A DNA stretch of 64,000 nt from Paraburkholderia bryophila (GCF_003269035.1 NZ_QLTK01000024.1:57804-121803); one strand, 5' to 3'; numbered from the stretch's first letter, positions 1 through 8,463 are shown. Numbers and translations are program-made. The notes: generated by a model from the letters alone, not told the origin.

Positions 1-1
1 C

Positions 2-820
2 GACACCGCCGGCAAGCAGGCCTGCAAGCGCGAATTGCAACAGGCGTTCGGGCTGACGCGCGATCCGTTCGCACCGTTGGTCGCGATCGGCAGCCGGCTG
101 ACCGAACAGAAGCTCGCCGATGTCGTGGTACGCGCGTTGCCGATACTGCTCGAACGGCATCCCCGTCTGCAGTTCGCGATTCTCGGTCAGGGCGAGCCCC
201 TGCTCGAACTGGCGCTGCAGCAACTCGCGGCGGCATGGCCCGGGCGGGTGGGCGTGCAGATCGGCTACGACGAACGGCGCGCGCATATGCTGCACGCGGG
301 CGCGGACATGCTGCTGCACGGCAGCCGCTTCGAGCCCTGCGGACTCACCCAGCTTTACGCCATGCGCTACGGCACGATTCCGGTGGCGTCGCGTGTGGGT
401 GGACTGGCGGACACGATCGTCGATTACCTGCCGCTCGAAGCGCCCGATCCGCGTGAGCCGCGCGACGTGCGACTCATGCACGGCGAAGACAGCGCGACCG
501 GTTTCCTGTTCGACGGGGAACAGGTGGACGACGTCGTGCATGCGCTCGGACGGGCCTTGGCCGCGTTCGTGCAGCCGGCGTCGTGGCATGCGCTGCAGCG
601 CAACGCGATGAGCCGCGATTTCGGCTGGGAAAGCTCCACCGCGAACTATCTCGCGCTGTATGCGGAAATGGTCGATGCACGCCCCGCGTTGCGCGAGTCG
701 CGCGTTCGCAAGACACCGGTTCGGGCTCGCGCAGCGGGCTCCGCGGCTGGGACACGCCAGGCCGCTCGTGCGGACGAGGGGTTCAACACCGCCGTCGGGG
801 AGATGGCGCGTAGTGCGTGA
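2..820 (+). CDS. glgA: Glycogen synthase, C-terminal part (5' truncated by window edge)
   Basis: This is the last 272 residues of an ADP-glucose-dependent glycogen/starch synthase (GT5), which extends alpha-1,4-glucan chains in the cytoplasm. The beginning lies outside the window and the frame is entered at base 2. The visible part is the C-terminal GT-B Rossmann half: the segment VAIGSRLTEQK opens it, and SRFEPCGLTQLYAMRYG carries the E-x-PCGLTQ nucleotide-sugar signature, followed by SRVGGLADTI. After the usual closing helix (FGWESSTANYLALYAEM) there is an Ala/Arg-rich tail of roughly 45 residues that is not part of the catalytic fold. The neighbouring glycogen genes would lie upstream of the window. 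Confidence 0.93.
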   Translation, partial: DTAGKQACKRELQQAFGLTRDPFAPLVAIGSRLTEQKLADVVVRALPILLERHPRLQFAILGQGEPLLELALQQLAAAWPGRVGVQIGYDERRAHMLHAGADMLLHGSRFEPCGLTQLYAMRYGTIPVASRVGGLADTIVDYLPLEAPDPREPRDVRLMHGEDSATGFLFDGEQVDDVVHALGRALAAFVQPASWHALQRNAMSRDFGWESSTANYLALYAEMVDARPALRESRVRKTPVRARAAGSAAGTRQAARADEGFNTAVGEMARSA

Positions 821-919
821 TCGGCGCGCCGAATAACCCCACGCGGCCACGGTTGAACCACCCGACTCCGCGTCGCGCACGTTAAGCTCGCGGGCACACT
901 CGTCATCATGGAGTTGCCG

Positions 920-1309
920 ATGCCGTCACCCGTGCTCCGCGTCGCTCGTCCTACCAACCAGCTCCAGCCGGTCGTCGACTTCTATACGCGTGGACTCGGC
1001 TTCGACGTGCTGGCACGCTTCGACGATCACGAGGGTTTCGACGGCGTCGTCGTCGGACGGCGCGACGCTCCGTGGCATCTTGAATTCACGCATCAGCACG
1101 GTGTCATCGTGGAACGGGCGCCGACTCACGAACATCTTCTCGCGCTCTATCTGCCCGAGCTCGACGAATGGCGCGCCGCGCTCGAACGGCTTCGGGCATT
1201 CGGCGCGACGCCGTGTCAAGCCGCCAACCCCTACTGGGATCGTCAGGGCAAAACGTTCGAGGATCCGGATGGCTATCGAATCGTGCTGCAGCATGCCGCG
1301 TGGCGTTGA
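920..1309 (+). CDS. VOC family (glyoxalase/bleomycin-resistance fold) protein
   Basis: A 129-residue single-domain vicinal-oxygen-chelate protein. The N-terminal strand VLRVARPTNQL followed by FYTRGLGF, and the C-terminal FEDPDGYRIVLQ, are typical of the two beta-alpha-beta3 modules of small VOC proteins; the acidic residue in the last module matches the usual metal-ligand position. The substrate cannot be told from sequence. I chose the ATG at 920 because a GGAG lies 6 bases before it; an in-frame ATG at 908 would add four residues but has no such site. It stands alone between glgA and a glutathione S-transferase gene on the same strand. Confidence 0.82.
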   Translation: MPSPVLRVARPTNQLQPVVDFYTRGLGFDVLARFDDHEGFDGVVVGRRDAPWHLEFTHQHGVIVERAPTHEHLLALYLPELDEWRAALERLRAFGATPCQAANPYWDRQGKTFEDPDGYRIVLQHAAWR

Positions 1310-1451
1310 AACCCACGTCACGCCCGACTCCGACACGCCCATACATCCGTTCCGGCGAGCACCCGCGTTACCACGCCGCCGCAGCGATAAACGACGCTAG
1401 ACTACGGCCGGGTCCAGCCACAACAATCGCACAACTATCCGGAGCGCACCG

Positions 1452-2102
1452 ATGCCTTACGTTCTCTACTATTCGCCCGGCGCGGCCAGCATGGCGGTAC
1501 ATTGGATGCTGATCGAACTGGGCGTCGCATTCGAAGCCCGTCTCGTCGATATCAATATCGGCCAGCAGCACGAGCCGGACTATCTGCGGCTCAACCCCAC
1601 GGGCCGTGTGCCGACGCTGGTGGTCGACGGGGTGCCGCGTCACGAGTCGGCCGCGCTGCTGATGCTGCTCGCCGAACGCCATCCCGACGCCGGCTTCGCG
1701 CCCGCTGCCGGTTCCGCGGAGCGCGCCGAGTGGTTCGAAACGATGATCTTTCTCGCCAACACGGTGCTGCCCGCCATGCGCGACTGGTTCTACGCGGATG
1801 TCGACAGTGAAGCGGCCGGCGGCGCCGAGGCGGTGCGCGCACTCGCGGCGCAGCGGCTCTCGCAGGCCTGGGACAGGCTCGACGCGCAATTGGCCGGCAA
1901 GCCGGGCTACCTGATCGGCGACAAGCTCGGCACAGTGGATTTTCTGGCCCTCATGCTGATGCGCTGGACCCGCAATCAGCCGCGACCCGCGACCGGTTGG
2001 CCGCATCTCGCCAGCTATATCCAGAGGTTGCGCGCGCTACCGTCGTTCATCGAACTGAATGCGCGCGAAGGGCTCACCGAGTGGCTTAACCCGAACGATT
2101 GA
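1452..2102 (+). CDS. Glutathione S-transferase family protein
   Basis: A 216-residue cytosolic GST-like protein. Residues 1-80 form the thioredoxin-like domain: YYSPGAASMAVHWMLIELG holds the usual active-site Ser/Cys position, GRVPTLVVDG contains the cis-Pro before strand 3, and ESAALLMLLAE matches the glutathione-binding E-S motif. The rest is the all-helical C-terminal domain, with GYLIGDKLGTVDFLALML as the conserved N-capping box region. Expected role is glutathione conjugation or peroxide reduction of an unknown substrate. The ATG at 1452 has GGAG 7 bases upstream. A second, different GST lies at 7.7 kb. Confidence 0.88.
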   Translation: MPYVLYYSPGAASMAVHWMLIELGVAFEARLVDINIGQQHEPDYLRLNPTGRVPTLVVDGVPRHESAALLMLLAERHPDAGFAPAAGSAERAEWFETMIFLANTVLPAMRDWFYADVDSEAAGGAEAVRALAAQRLSQAWDRLDAQLAGKPGYLIGDKLGTVDFLALMLMRWTRNQPRPATGWPHLASYIQRLRALPSFIELNAREGLTEWLNPND

Positions 2103-2333
2103 CCGGTGCGGCGGGCCCGACTTCAGCTCTGCCGCCTGCCGACCAGGCCGAGCCCGCCGCGCGACAACCCGCTCAGGTCGTCGACCGCCAGCGCCGCCGC
2201 GTACAACTGCGCCACCGGCACCCACACCGCCGGGTACCTGTCGCGCGCCACTATGTGTTCACCGTGTTCAACGGCCAGGTGCGGTAAGATCCGTCGCCAT
2301 CGAAATCCATTCAACGGAATCAACAGTTTGAGC
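2103..2333. other. Intergenic region, GC-rich, no assigned gene
   Basis: No recognised gene. The minus strand carries a protein-like GC3-rich open stretch (the stretch ARDRYPAVWVPVAQLYAAAL and what follows it, ending near 2123) with no convincing start or ribosome-binding site. It may be a gene remnant or chance coding-like sequence. The last 60 bases, richer in A/T, are the likely promoter and leader of the DUF1289 gene. Confidence 0.4.
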
Positions 2334-2543
2334 ATGACCATCCCGTCACCTTGCGTCGATGTCTGCAGACTCGACGGCGCGACCGGCTTCTGCATCGGAT
2401 GCCTGCGCACACGCGACGAAATTCGCGGGTGGAAAACCATGACCGACGACCTGCGCCTGCAGGTCATTGCCCAAAAAAACCACCGGGAAGTCACGGCGCA
2501 AGCGCAGATTCACGGCCCCCGCGCGGCGGCGCACAGGTCCTGA
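2334..2543 (+). CDS. DUF1289 small Cys-rich protein
   Basis: A 69-residue protein starting MTIPSPCVDVC. It has the four-cysteine arrangement C-x3-C...FC-x2-C followed by R-x-R-DEIRGW that defines DUF1289 (YdhL-like) proteins, a family thought to bind a metal or Fe-S centre; the role is unknown. The ATG at 2334 is the only start giving the family N-terminus. The reading frame is open further upstream, but that part shows no similarity. The gene is convergent with the diguanylate cyclase gene, whose stop is 10 bases away. Confidence 0.8.
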   Translation: MTIPSPCVDVCRLDGATGFCIGCLRTRDEIRGWKTMTDDLRLQVIAQKNHREVTAQAQIHGPRAAAHRS

Positions 2544-2553
2544 GCGGCAGCGC

Positions 2554-3723
2554 TCATGCGGGCGGGACGGCGAACGCGAAACTGTTCTTGCCGGTGCGCT
2601 TGACGTGGTACATCGCTTCGTCGGCGGCGGCGACCAGCCGCTGATAATCGTCGACGAGATCGGGAAAGCTCGCAATGCCGACACTGGCGCTGACCGAACC
2701 GATGCCCATCTGCGTGTCGGTCTCGATCACGCATGCAATCAGGCGCTGGGCGATCTCGCCCAATTCGGCGGCCTTCGAAAATTCCCGCACCAGCACCGCG
2801 AACTCGTCGCCGCCAATCCGCGCGACGACATCGCCTTTGCGCACCGAGACACGAAAGCGCCGCGACACGGCAATCAGAAAATCATCGCCGACGCGGTGAC
2901 CGAGCGAGTCGTTGATCTGCTTGAAACCGTCGAGGTCCACGTACAGCACCGCGATCTTGTACGGCGGCGAAACCGCAGGGTCGCTTCCACGTACAAGCGC
3001 ATGCCAGTTTTCCGCAGCCTCTTCGAGCGTGGCGAACAGCTTGCGGCGGTTCGGCAACCCGGTCATCGGATCGTGCAAGGCCGCCTGCTCGAACTCCTGT
3101 GATTGCCCGACCAGTTGACGGTTACGTTTGGCGTAAAGACCCAGTGCGGCCAGCAGCAGGCAAAACAGCAACGCGGCCAACGCGATCAGCAGGTTCGCGA
3201 CATGCGCGATGCGCAGCCGCACGTCGGCGCTGTCCACGTCGTGTTGAGCACGCCAGAACGTCGACACCGTGGCGAGCCATGTGTCGACGCCGCCGAGCGG
3301 CGCATCGGCCGCGAGCGCCCCGGGCGGCATGCGTGGCGCGGGGATCGGGCTGGCATTGACGAGCGCCGCGAGCGAATCGAGGCGCTGAGCCAGCTCGGCG
3401 CGCGCGAGCCTGACACCCTGCGCCGCATGCCGGCTATCGCCCGGCGCCTGCTGCCACACGCCGACCACGGCGCGCGCGCCCTCCGCGCGTTGCACCGCGT
3501 CGAGCACGAGGCCCGCGTAGTCCTGTTTCACCTGATCGGAAAAGATCGTCCTGATCTGCAACGCCAGATACAGCAGGCCGATCAGCAGACACAGCAGCGA
3601 GACGGCAGCCAGCATGGCCGGCGCCGGCGCAAAGCGGGTCGCGAAAGCGCGTTTCGCTCGGCCGCGCCAGGTGCGCTGACGCTCACGGGTGGGAGTAGAT
3701 GTCTTGTTGACTTGCGTTGCCAT
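2554..3723 (-). CDS. Membrane diguanylate cyclase (GGDEF)
   Basis: A 389-residue inner-membrane enzyme that should make cyclic di-GMP from two GTP. Transmembrane helices lie at about residues 37-57 and 174-197 and bracket a periplasmic, mostly helical sensor of about 115 residues. The GGDEF domain covers about 210-385: DPMTGLPNRR at its start, DLDGFKQINDSLGH (metal and GTP binding), and an intact R-I-GGDEF active site at 304-308. R295-x-x-D298 sits exactly five residues before GGDEF, so the product-inhibition I-site is present. No EAL domain. The start overlaps the end of the upstream membrane-protein gene by 41 bp, so the two are probably co-transcribed. No strong ribosome-binding site is seen before the ATG, which fits translational coupling. 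Confidence 0.93.
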   Translation of the reverse strand: MATQVNKTSTPTRERQRTWRGRAKRAFATRFAPAPAMLAAVSLLCLLIGLLYLALQIRTIFSDQVKQDYAGLVLDAVQRAEGARAVVGVWQQAPGDSRHAAQGVRLARAELAQRLDSLAALVNASPIPAPRMPPGALAADAPLGGVDTWLATVSTFWRAQHDVDSADVRLRIAHVANLLIALAALLFCLLLAALGLYAKRNRQLVGQSQEFEQAALHDPMTGLPNRRKLFATLEEAAENWHALVRGSDPAVSPPYKIAVLYVDLDGFKQINDSLGHRVGDDFLIAVSRRFRVSVRKGDVVARIGGDEFAVLVREFSKAAELGEIAQRLIACVIETDTQMGIGSVSASVGIASFPDLVDDYQRLVAAADEAMYHVKRTGKNSFAFAVPPA

Positions 3724-4474
3724 GCTGCCGGTAGCTCACACGGTGGAAAAACTGCCCCATGCGGGCGAACAGGCTTTTGGGTCGGGTGTTCGCGGCGTGG
3801 CGCTCGGAGGGGGATGCGGCGCGGGCGTCGGCGGACCGTGGGTCTTTGGCGGGCCTGGCGGCGGCGAGTTGCAGGGTGGGCGGAGCCGTCGCGACGGTTG
3901 CACGGCGACCCGCTGCCGATGACGACGACAACGGCGACGCGCCCGGCGCAACGTCCGTCGCGCCGGCGAGTTGCGGATCTGACGTGGCGGGTCGTGCCAC
4001 TTCGCCGGACCACGATGCGAGGCGGCCACCCTGCTCCGCCTGTGCCTCGCTGGACGTTCCGCCCGCCGTGGGTACGACGGTGGTCGGGTTCGGTGCCGAG
4101 GGCGCTGCAGCGGCGGCATTTGCCGCGTTTTGTGTCGCAGAGTTTGCCCTGCCTGCGTTCGCCGTGAGCGTGCCGGCCGCACTGCCTCCCGCCACCGGCG
4201 CACTCGCGCCGAGCGCCTGGCGCGCGCCTGCGATCGCTTCGGCGTAGGCCTGCTGATCGTGATTGAACCAGACGCCATACGCGACCGTCCCCAACACGCC
4301 GAGGGCCAACGCGCCGGCGGTGGCGACGCCCATCGCCAGCCGGCCGAAGCGTGGCGGCGCGACGGCCGGCGCCGGCCGGCCATACGCCTTGCCGGCGGGA
4401 GCGGGTTCGTCGAGCGGAGAAACGGGGAGATTGGGCAAGTCGGTATCGTGGTACATCGCAATACGCTCCGTCAT
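3683..4474 (-). CDS. Hypothetical single-pass membrane protein, Ala/Pro-rich
   Basis: A 263-residue protein that I do not recognise. It has a short cytoplasmic segment rich in Pro, one transmembrane helix at about residues 46-68, and then a long low-complexity Ala/Ser/Pro/Thr region (about 85-225) expected to be disordered and periplasmic. A basic C-terminus (SLFARMGQFFHRVSYRQHG) ends it. The last 41 bp overlap the start of the diguanylate cyclase gene in another frame, so the two form one transcript. It could modulate the cyclase sensor, but that is only inferred from the overlap. An alternative ATG at 4456 has a GGAG 9 bases upstream; the ATG at 4474 has only an adjacent AGG. Confidence 0.7.
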   Translation of the reverse strand: MTERIAMYHDTDLPNLPVSPLDEPAPAGKAYGRPAPAVAPPRFGRLAMGVATAGALALGVLGTVAYGVWFNHDQQAYAEAIAGARQALGASAPVAGGSAAGTLTANAGRANSATQNAANAAAAAPSAPNPTTVVPTAGGTSSEAQAEQGGRLASWSGEVARPATSDPQLAGATDVAPGASPLSSSSAAGRRATVATAPPTLQLAAARPAKDPRSADARAASPSERHAANTRPKSLFARMGQFFHRVSYRQHGNASQQDIYSHP

Positions 4475-4884
4475 CCTGATGTCTGACGTTTAAGCAGACG
4501 GGGGTTTCGCGCGACCTTGCCGAGCCGACGCAGGGTCGTTCGAAGAATTTACCCCGCTTATCGGATAGCGACAACACGGCAATGCTGCGCTTTAAACGCC
4601 ATCGTTGCGAGAGCTGTCGGCGTCGGGCCGGCTGGTAAAACCTGCCAGGGCTACCCGTCGCCGGACGCGCCACCGGGTAACCGCCCGGCGCGCTTGTGCC
4701 CGCCGGAACAAGGCCCGGCCGGGCGAACGGCTCTCGACTGCGTTCGATGGCACTCATAGACGCAACAACCAGGCCTGCACCGCAGCGGTGCCGTGCCGAA
4801 CCGTAAAATTTCGCGGGCAGTGCTTGAAACACAGTGGTGCAAGACAACCCGCGAAAGCATACCGAACAGACCCGACCCGCGACC
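4475..4884. other. Intergenic region without a recognised gene
   Basis: About 410 bp between two leftward genes. No convincing open frame. It contains an inverted repeat with arms CGCCCGGC and GCCGGGCG around 4680-4730 that could act as the terminator of the cupredoxin operon. The part next to 4475 should hold the promoter of the membrane protein-cyclase operon. Confidence 0.5.
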
Positions 4885-5229
4885 TCATTCAACCGTGATG
4901 GTCTCCTTCATGGTCGGATGAATCCCGCAGAAAACCTTGTACACGCCCGGCTTATCGAATTTGAACTGATACGTGTCGTTCTGATCGAGCGCGGCGGAAC
5001 GGAACAAGCCCGCGTCGTTCACCACAGTGTGCGGCTCGCCGTCGAGGTTCTTCCACGTCACCGTCGAACCGGCTTTAACGGTCATCGCCATCGGCGAGAA
5101 CATGAAATTCTTGATGACGACGGCGCCCGGTGTCTGCGCGCGCGCAACCGACGAACCGGCGGCCACCGCGAACAGGCTCGCGCCCAGCAACAGCACACGC
5201 GACACGCGACGAAGGGTAAGGATTTGCAT
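4885..5229 (-). CDS. Secreted cupredoxin (amicyanin-like type 1 copper protein)
   Basis: A 114-residue periplasmic copper protein. Residues 1-31 are a signal peptide ending in A-R-A before QTPGAVV. The mature part is one cupredoxin barrel with a complete type 1 copper site: His67 (GEPHTVV), then Cys101, His104 and Met107 in C-x2-H-x2-M spacing, as in amicyanin. It should carry electrons between periplasmic redox partners. It lies 33 bp after the stop of the Tat-exported metallophosphoesterase on the same strand, so the two are very likely one operon. The partner enzyme has no obvious redox chemistry, which makes the pairing unusual. Confidence 0.9.
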   Translation of the reverse strand: MQILTLRRVSRVLLLGASLFAVAAGSSVARAQTPGAVVIKNFMFSPMAMTVKAGSTVTWKNLDGEPHTVVNDAGLFRSAALDQNDTYQFKFDKPGVYKVFCGIHPTMKETITVE

Positions 5230-5262
5230 GGTCGAACTCCTGAATGTGAAAAGCGCGCTGGA

Positions 5263-6207
5263 TCAGACCAGCGTCGTATCGTCGAGCGTTGCCTTGAGCG
5301 GATGGTGCGCGATCTTGATGCTGGTCACGCCGAGCATGCGGGGCAGTTGATCGCTCGGCACCGTCAGCGGGCCGGGACCGGGGCCGTTGCCGGCGGTCGG
5401 CTGCGGATACGCCGTTGAGCGCGCCGTGTGGAACGTGATGTTGCCCTCCACCTTCGAGACGATCTGATGAATGTGCCCGTTGAGCACCGTCACCGAGCCG
5501 AAGCGCTTCAGGTAGCTCATGGCCTGACCCGCGTCGCCGGTGCCCCAGCCCCACGGTTCGTAGATGGTCCACATCGGCATGTGTGCGAACACCACGATCG
5601 GCGTGCTCGACGAGCGGCCTTTCAGATCGTTGTCGAGCCACGCGAGCTGGTCGTCGCCGAGACCGCCCAGGCCGTTCGGCTTGAAATGCATCACGTTGAC
5701 GAGCGCGACGAAATGCACGCCCTGATGATCGAAGCTGTAATAGCCCTTGTTGTCCGAAGCCTGACCGAAACGGCTGAAGTATTCGGTGCCGGCGCCGTCG
5801 GTCACGTCGTGCTCGCCGGGCACCGTGTGTAACTCGGTGATGTTCAGGCCGGACAAGAGCTGCGCCGCCAGATCGAATTCCGCCGGCCGCGACAGGTGCG
5901 TGATATCGCCCGTATGGATCGTCAGCGCCGGTTTCACCGGCATCGCGTTGACGAAGTCGATGGTCTGCTTCAGCGTGCCCGCCACGTCCGGGTTGGCCTC
6001 CTTGTTGAAGCCGATATGCGAGTCGCTGATCTGCAGAAAGAGCGGCACGCCGGATTTCGCGGCGGACGTTCCGGCGTCGGCGGCGAGCGCCAGTTCCATG
6101 GGCGTGAGAATCCCGCCCGCCAGCACGAACACGGTGCCCACGCTGCCGAATGCCAGGCATTTGAGCGCGTTGCGACGTGACGCGTCGAACGGTTGATGTG
6201 ACGACAT
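5263..6207 (-). CDS. Tat-exported metallophosphoesterase
   Basis: A 314-residue calcineurin-like phosphoesterase of the CpdA/Icc type. The N-terminus has a twin-arginine signal (S10-R-R-N-A-L, then a hydrophobic segment to about residue 43), so the enzyme folds in the cytoplasm and is exported. Dinuclear metal motifs are present: D62-x-H64 (ISDSHIGF), G-D101 (HTGDITH), G-E-H133-D in place of the usual GNHD, FAHMP, and GHIH. The Asn to Glu change in the third motif is worth noting, since that residue normally binds metal. The ATG at 6207 has GAGG 8 bases upstream; a GTG at 6216 lacks spacing. Substrate unknown; a periplasmic phosphodiester is inferred. It leads a two-gene operon with the cupredoxin. 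Confidence 0.88.
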   Translation of the reverse strand: MSSHQPFDASRRNALKCLAFGSVGTVFVLAGGILTPMELALAADAGTSAAKSGVPLFLQISDSHIGFNKEANPDVAGTLKQTIDFVNAMPVKPALTIHTGDITHLSRPAEFDLAAQLLSGLNITELHTVPGEHDVTDGAGTEYFSRFGQASDNKGYYSFDHQGVHFVALVNVMHFKPNGLGGLGDDQLAWLDNDLKGRSSSTPIVVFAHMPMWTIYEPWGWGTGDAGQAMSYLKRFGSVTVLNGHIHQIVSKVEGNITFHTARSTAYPQPTAGNGPGPGPLTVPSDQLPRMLGVTSIKIAHHPLKATLDDTTLV

Positions 6208-6241
6208 GGTGACCACCTCAGGGTAAAGACTCGCGAACGGA

Positions 6242-6260
6242 CCGCCGGATCATCCGGCGG
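6242..6260. promoter_or_regulatory. Perfect 19-bp palindrome upstream of metallophosphoesterase
   Basis: Arms CCGCCGGAT and ATCCGGCGG around a single central C. It lies 35 bp before the metallophosphoesterase start, in the divergent region shared with the alkene reductase gene (6530). Its position suits an operator; no regulator gene adjoins it, so the binding protein is unknown. Confidence 0.5.
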
Positions 6261-6529
6261 GTGTCGCGACTCGGTTCGTCACGCATGACCGGCGAGGTGT
6301 CGGTTTTATTCCAACTTGTTGAGTGCGCGCCGTCCGGCGAGGTCGGCGAAGTGCATTTTCTTCTTTGACCCCATACCTTCGAAGCATGCCTACCAGCTTA
6401 TAAAGTCTTTTTCCTCTGGCTGCCGAACCTCTAAATTGCATTCAAGCCAACGATTTGACGCCGCTCACGAGACACCCAAAGTGACGACGAACAACTCGCC
6501 CCATACCGAAAACACATACTGCTAAAAAA

Positions 6530-7645
6530 ATGAACGCTCCTTCCGAATTGAAACTGCTGTCGCCGGCCAACGTCGGGCCGATGTCGTTGTCCCATCGCGT
6601 GGTCCTCGCCCCGATGACGCGCCTGCGCGCCGGGCCGGACGACAGCCCCAGCGCGATGATGGTCGAGTACTACCGGCAGCGCGCCTCCGGGGGCGGACTG
6701 ATGATCACCGAAAGCGCGCATCCGTCGTACGACAGCCGCGGCTATCTCGGCGCACCCGGCATCTACACCGACGAGCACGTCGAGGCGTGGCGCCAGATCA
6801 CCGACGCGGTCCACGCGCGCGGCGCGCGCATCGTCATGCAGATCGCCCACGACGGCCGGCAATCCCACGTCGACCTGAGCTGGGGCAATGCGCCGGTGGC
6901 GCCTTCGGTGGTGCCTTACGACACGACCGTGTTCACGCAGAACGGCTGGGTGCCGAACTCGCCGCACCGCGCGCTCGAAACCGACGAAATTCCCGCGCTG
7001 ATCCGCTCGTTCCGCGACGCCGCGGCGCGTGCGAAAGACGCCGGTTTCGACGGTGTCGAATTGCACAACGCCAACGGTTACCTCGCCGATACGTTCCTGC
7101 AGGACGGCACCAACCAACGTACCGATGCCTACGGCGGCACGCTCGAGAAGCGCGCGCGCTTTTCGCTGGAAGCCGTCGAGGCATTCGCTTCGGTGTGGGG
7201 CGCCGATCGCGTCGGCGTGCGGGTGTCGCCGAGCGGCCAGTGGGGCGCCATTTCGGACAGCGATCCCGAAGCGACTTTCGGTTACTTCGCGCAACGGCTG
7301 AACGAGTACGGCCTTGCGTACCTGCACGTGATCGAACCGCGCGTGATGGGCACGGAAACGCTGGTCGAAGCACAGACGCCGGTTGCGTCCGCGTTCCTGC
7401 GCCGGTTTTTCAGCGGACCGATCATCGCCGCGGGTGGTTTCGATCGCGACGGCGCCGAGCAGATTCTGCAAAGCGGTGACGCCGATCTGGTGGCGTTCGG
7501 CCGGTGGTTTTCGTCGAACCCGGATTTGCCCGAGCGCTTCCGGCTCGGACAGCCGCTGACTCCGTACGTGCGCGAAGCGTTCTGGGGTGGCGACGAGCGT
7601 GGCTATCTCGACTTTTCCACTTACGCGGAAGGCGTCGCGGCTTAA
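6530..7645 (+). CDS. Alkene reductase, Old Yellow Enzyme family (NemA-like)
   Basis: A 371-residue FMN-dependent ene-reductase that should reduce activated C=C bonds (maleimides, enones, nitro compounds) with NADPH. It is a single TIM barrel: LAPMTRLRA near the N-terminus, IAHDGRQSH, and the substrate-binding set His179-x-x-Asn182-x-Tyr184 (ELHNANGYLAD), equivalent to H191/N194/Y196 of yeast OYE1. FMN phosphate-binding elements (IIAAGGF and DLVAFGRWFSSNPDL) are intact. Length is normal. A glutathione S-transferase gene follows after 43 bp on the same strand, which suggests a shared response to electrophiles. No NemR-type regulator is adjacent. Confidence 0.93.
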   Translation: MNAPSELKLLSPANVGPMSLSHRVVLAPMTRLRAGPDDSPSAMMVEYYRQRASGGGLMITESAHPSYDSRGYLGAPGIYTDEHVEAWRQITDAVHARGARIVMQIAHDGRQSHVDLSWGNAPVAPSVVPYDTTVFTQNGWVPNSPHRALETDEIPALIRSFRDAAARAKDAGFDGVELHNANGYLADTFLQDGTNQRTDAYGGTLEKRARFSLEAVEAFASVWGADRVGVRVSPSGQWGAISDSDPEATFGYFAQRLNEYGLAYLHVIEPRVMGTETLVEAQTPVASAFLRRFFSGPIIAAGGFDRDGAEQILQSGDADLVAFGRWFSSNPDLPERFRLGQPLTPYVREAFWGGDERGYLDFSTYAEGVAA

Positions 7646-7688
7646 CGCGCGCGTTCGGCATCTTCAACATCGTTCAAAGGAACCTGTC

Positions 7689-8336
7689 ATGACAACCGAA
7701 ACATTGACGCTGTACCACGGTGTATCGTCGCCGAATTCGCGCCGCGTGCGCGTCTTTCTCGCCGAGAAAGGCCTCACGATCCCGCTCGTCGCGGTCGACC
7801 TCGGCAAGGGCGAGCAACACGGCGACGCCTATCGCGCGATCAATCCACGGCGGGTCGTGCCGACGCTGGTGCTCGCGGACGGCACGTCGATCGGCGAGGT
7901 GCCGGTGATTCAGCGCTACCTCGAAGATATCTATCCGGACGCGCCGCTTCTCGGCACGACTGCAAAACACAAGGCGTTGATCGCGATGTGGGACCGGCGT
8001 GTGGAACAGGAAGGTTTCGCGTCGGTGATGGAAGCGATCCGCAATCTCGCGGCCGGTTTAAAGGGTCGCGCGATTGCCGGGCCGCACGATTACGCGCAGA
8101 TTCCCGAACTGGTCGAACGTAGCCGGCAGCGCACGATTAATTTCCTGGCGGATCTGGACGAGCGTCTGCAACAGACGGCGTTCGTAGCGGGCGACCGTTT
8201 CTCGGTAGCCGACATTACCGCGCTGGTCACGATCGATTTCGCGGCGAAGGCGATCGACCTGCCCGTGCCGACGGCATTGCAGTCGGTCAAGCGCTGGTAT
8301 GAGAGCGTATCGACGCGAGCGAGTGCCGTCGCATGA
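7689..8336 (+). CDS. Glutathione S-transferase family protein
   Basis: A 215-residue GST. The thioredoxin-like domain holds YHGVSSPNSRRVRVFLAEKG (the Ser-Pro-Asn-Ser segment at the usual active-site position), RRVVPTLVLADG with the cis-Pro, and the acidic GEVPVIQRYLED. The helical domain ends with AGDRFSVADITALV. The start at 7689 has AAAGGA 8 bases before the ATG and follows the alkene reductase by 43 bp, so both are likely co-transcribed for detoxification of electrophiles. The frame is open upstream to 7587, but that overlaps the preceding gene and lacks similarity. Confidence 0.9.
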   Translation: MTTETLTLYHGVSSPNSRRVRVFLAEKGLTIPLVAVDLGKGEQHGDAYRAINPRRVVPTLVLADGTSIGEVPVIQRYLEDIYPDAPLLGTTAKHKALIAMWDRRVEQEGFASVMEAIRNLAAGLKGRAIAGPHDYAQIPELVERSRQRTINFLADLDERLQQTAFVAGDRFSVADITALVTIDFAAKAIDLPVPTALQSVKRWYESVSTRASAVA

Positions 8337-8397
8337 TGGATCGCCGCGCGTGAAGCGTCGCCTTGTTCGAGGCGAGGTGGAAAATCAGACTGGAGCA

Positions 8398-8442
8398 GTG
8401 GCCCCCATCGCTGCGTTGCTGCAGCGATGCGATGCGGGCCAC
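8398..8442. terminator. Long stem-loop between convergent genes
   Basis: Inner stem CATCGCTGC / GCAGCGATG with a 6-base loop, nested in an outer stem GTGGCCC / GGGCCAC. It lies 62 bp after the GST stop and 22 bp after the M1 peptidase stop. There is no T-run, so it may act from both sides as a weak or Rho-assisted terminator. Confidence 0.55.
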
Positions 8443-8463
8443 CCTGCTACTCACTCCTGCCGC

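Noticed and set aside
3582..4892. 436-codon minus-strand frame spanning the gap upstream of the cyclase operon
   Set aside because: Arg-rich shadow product; a different minus-strand frame (3683-4474) has a transmembrane helix and sensible composition.
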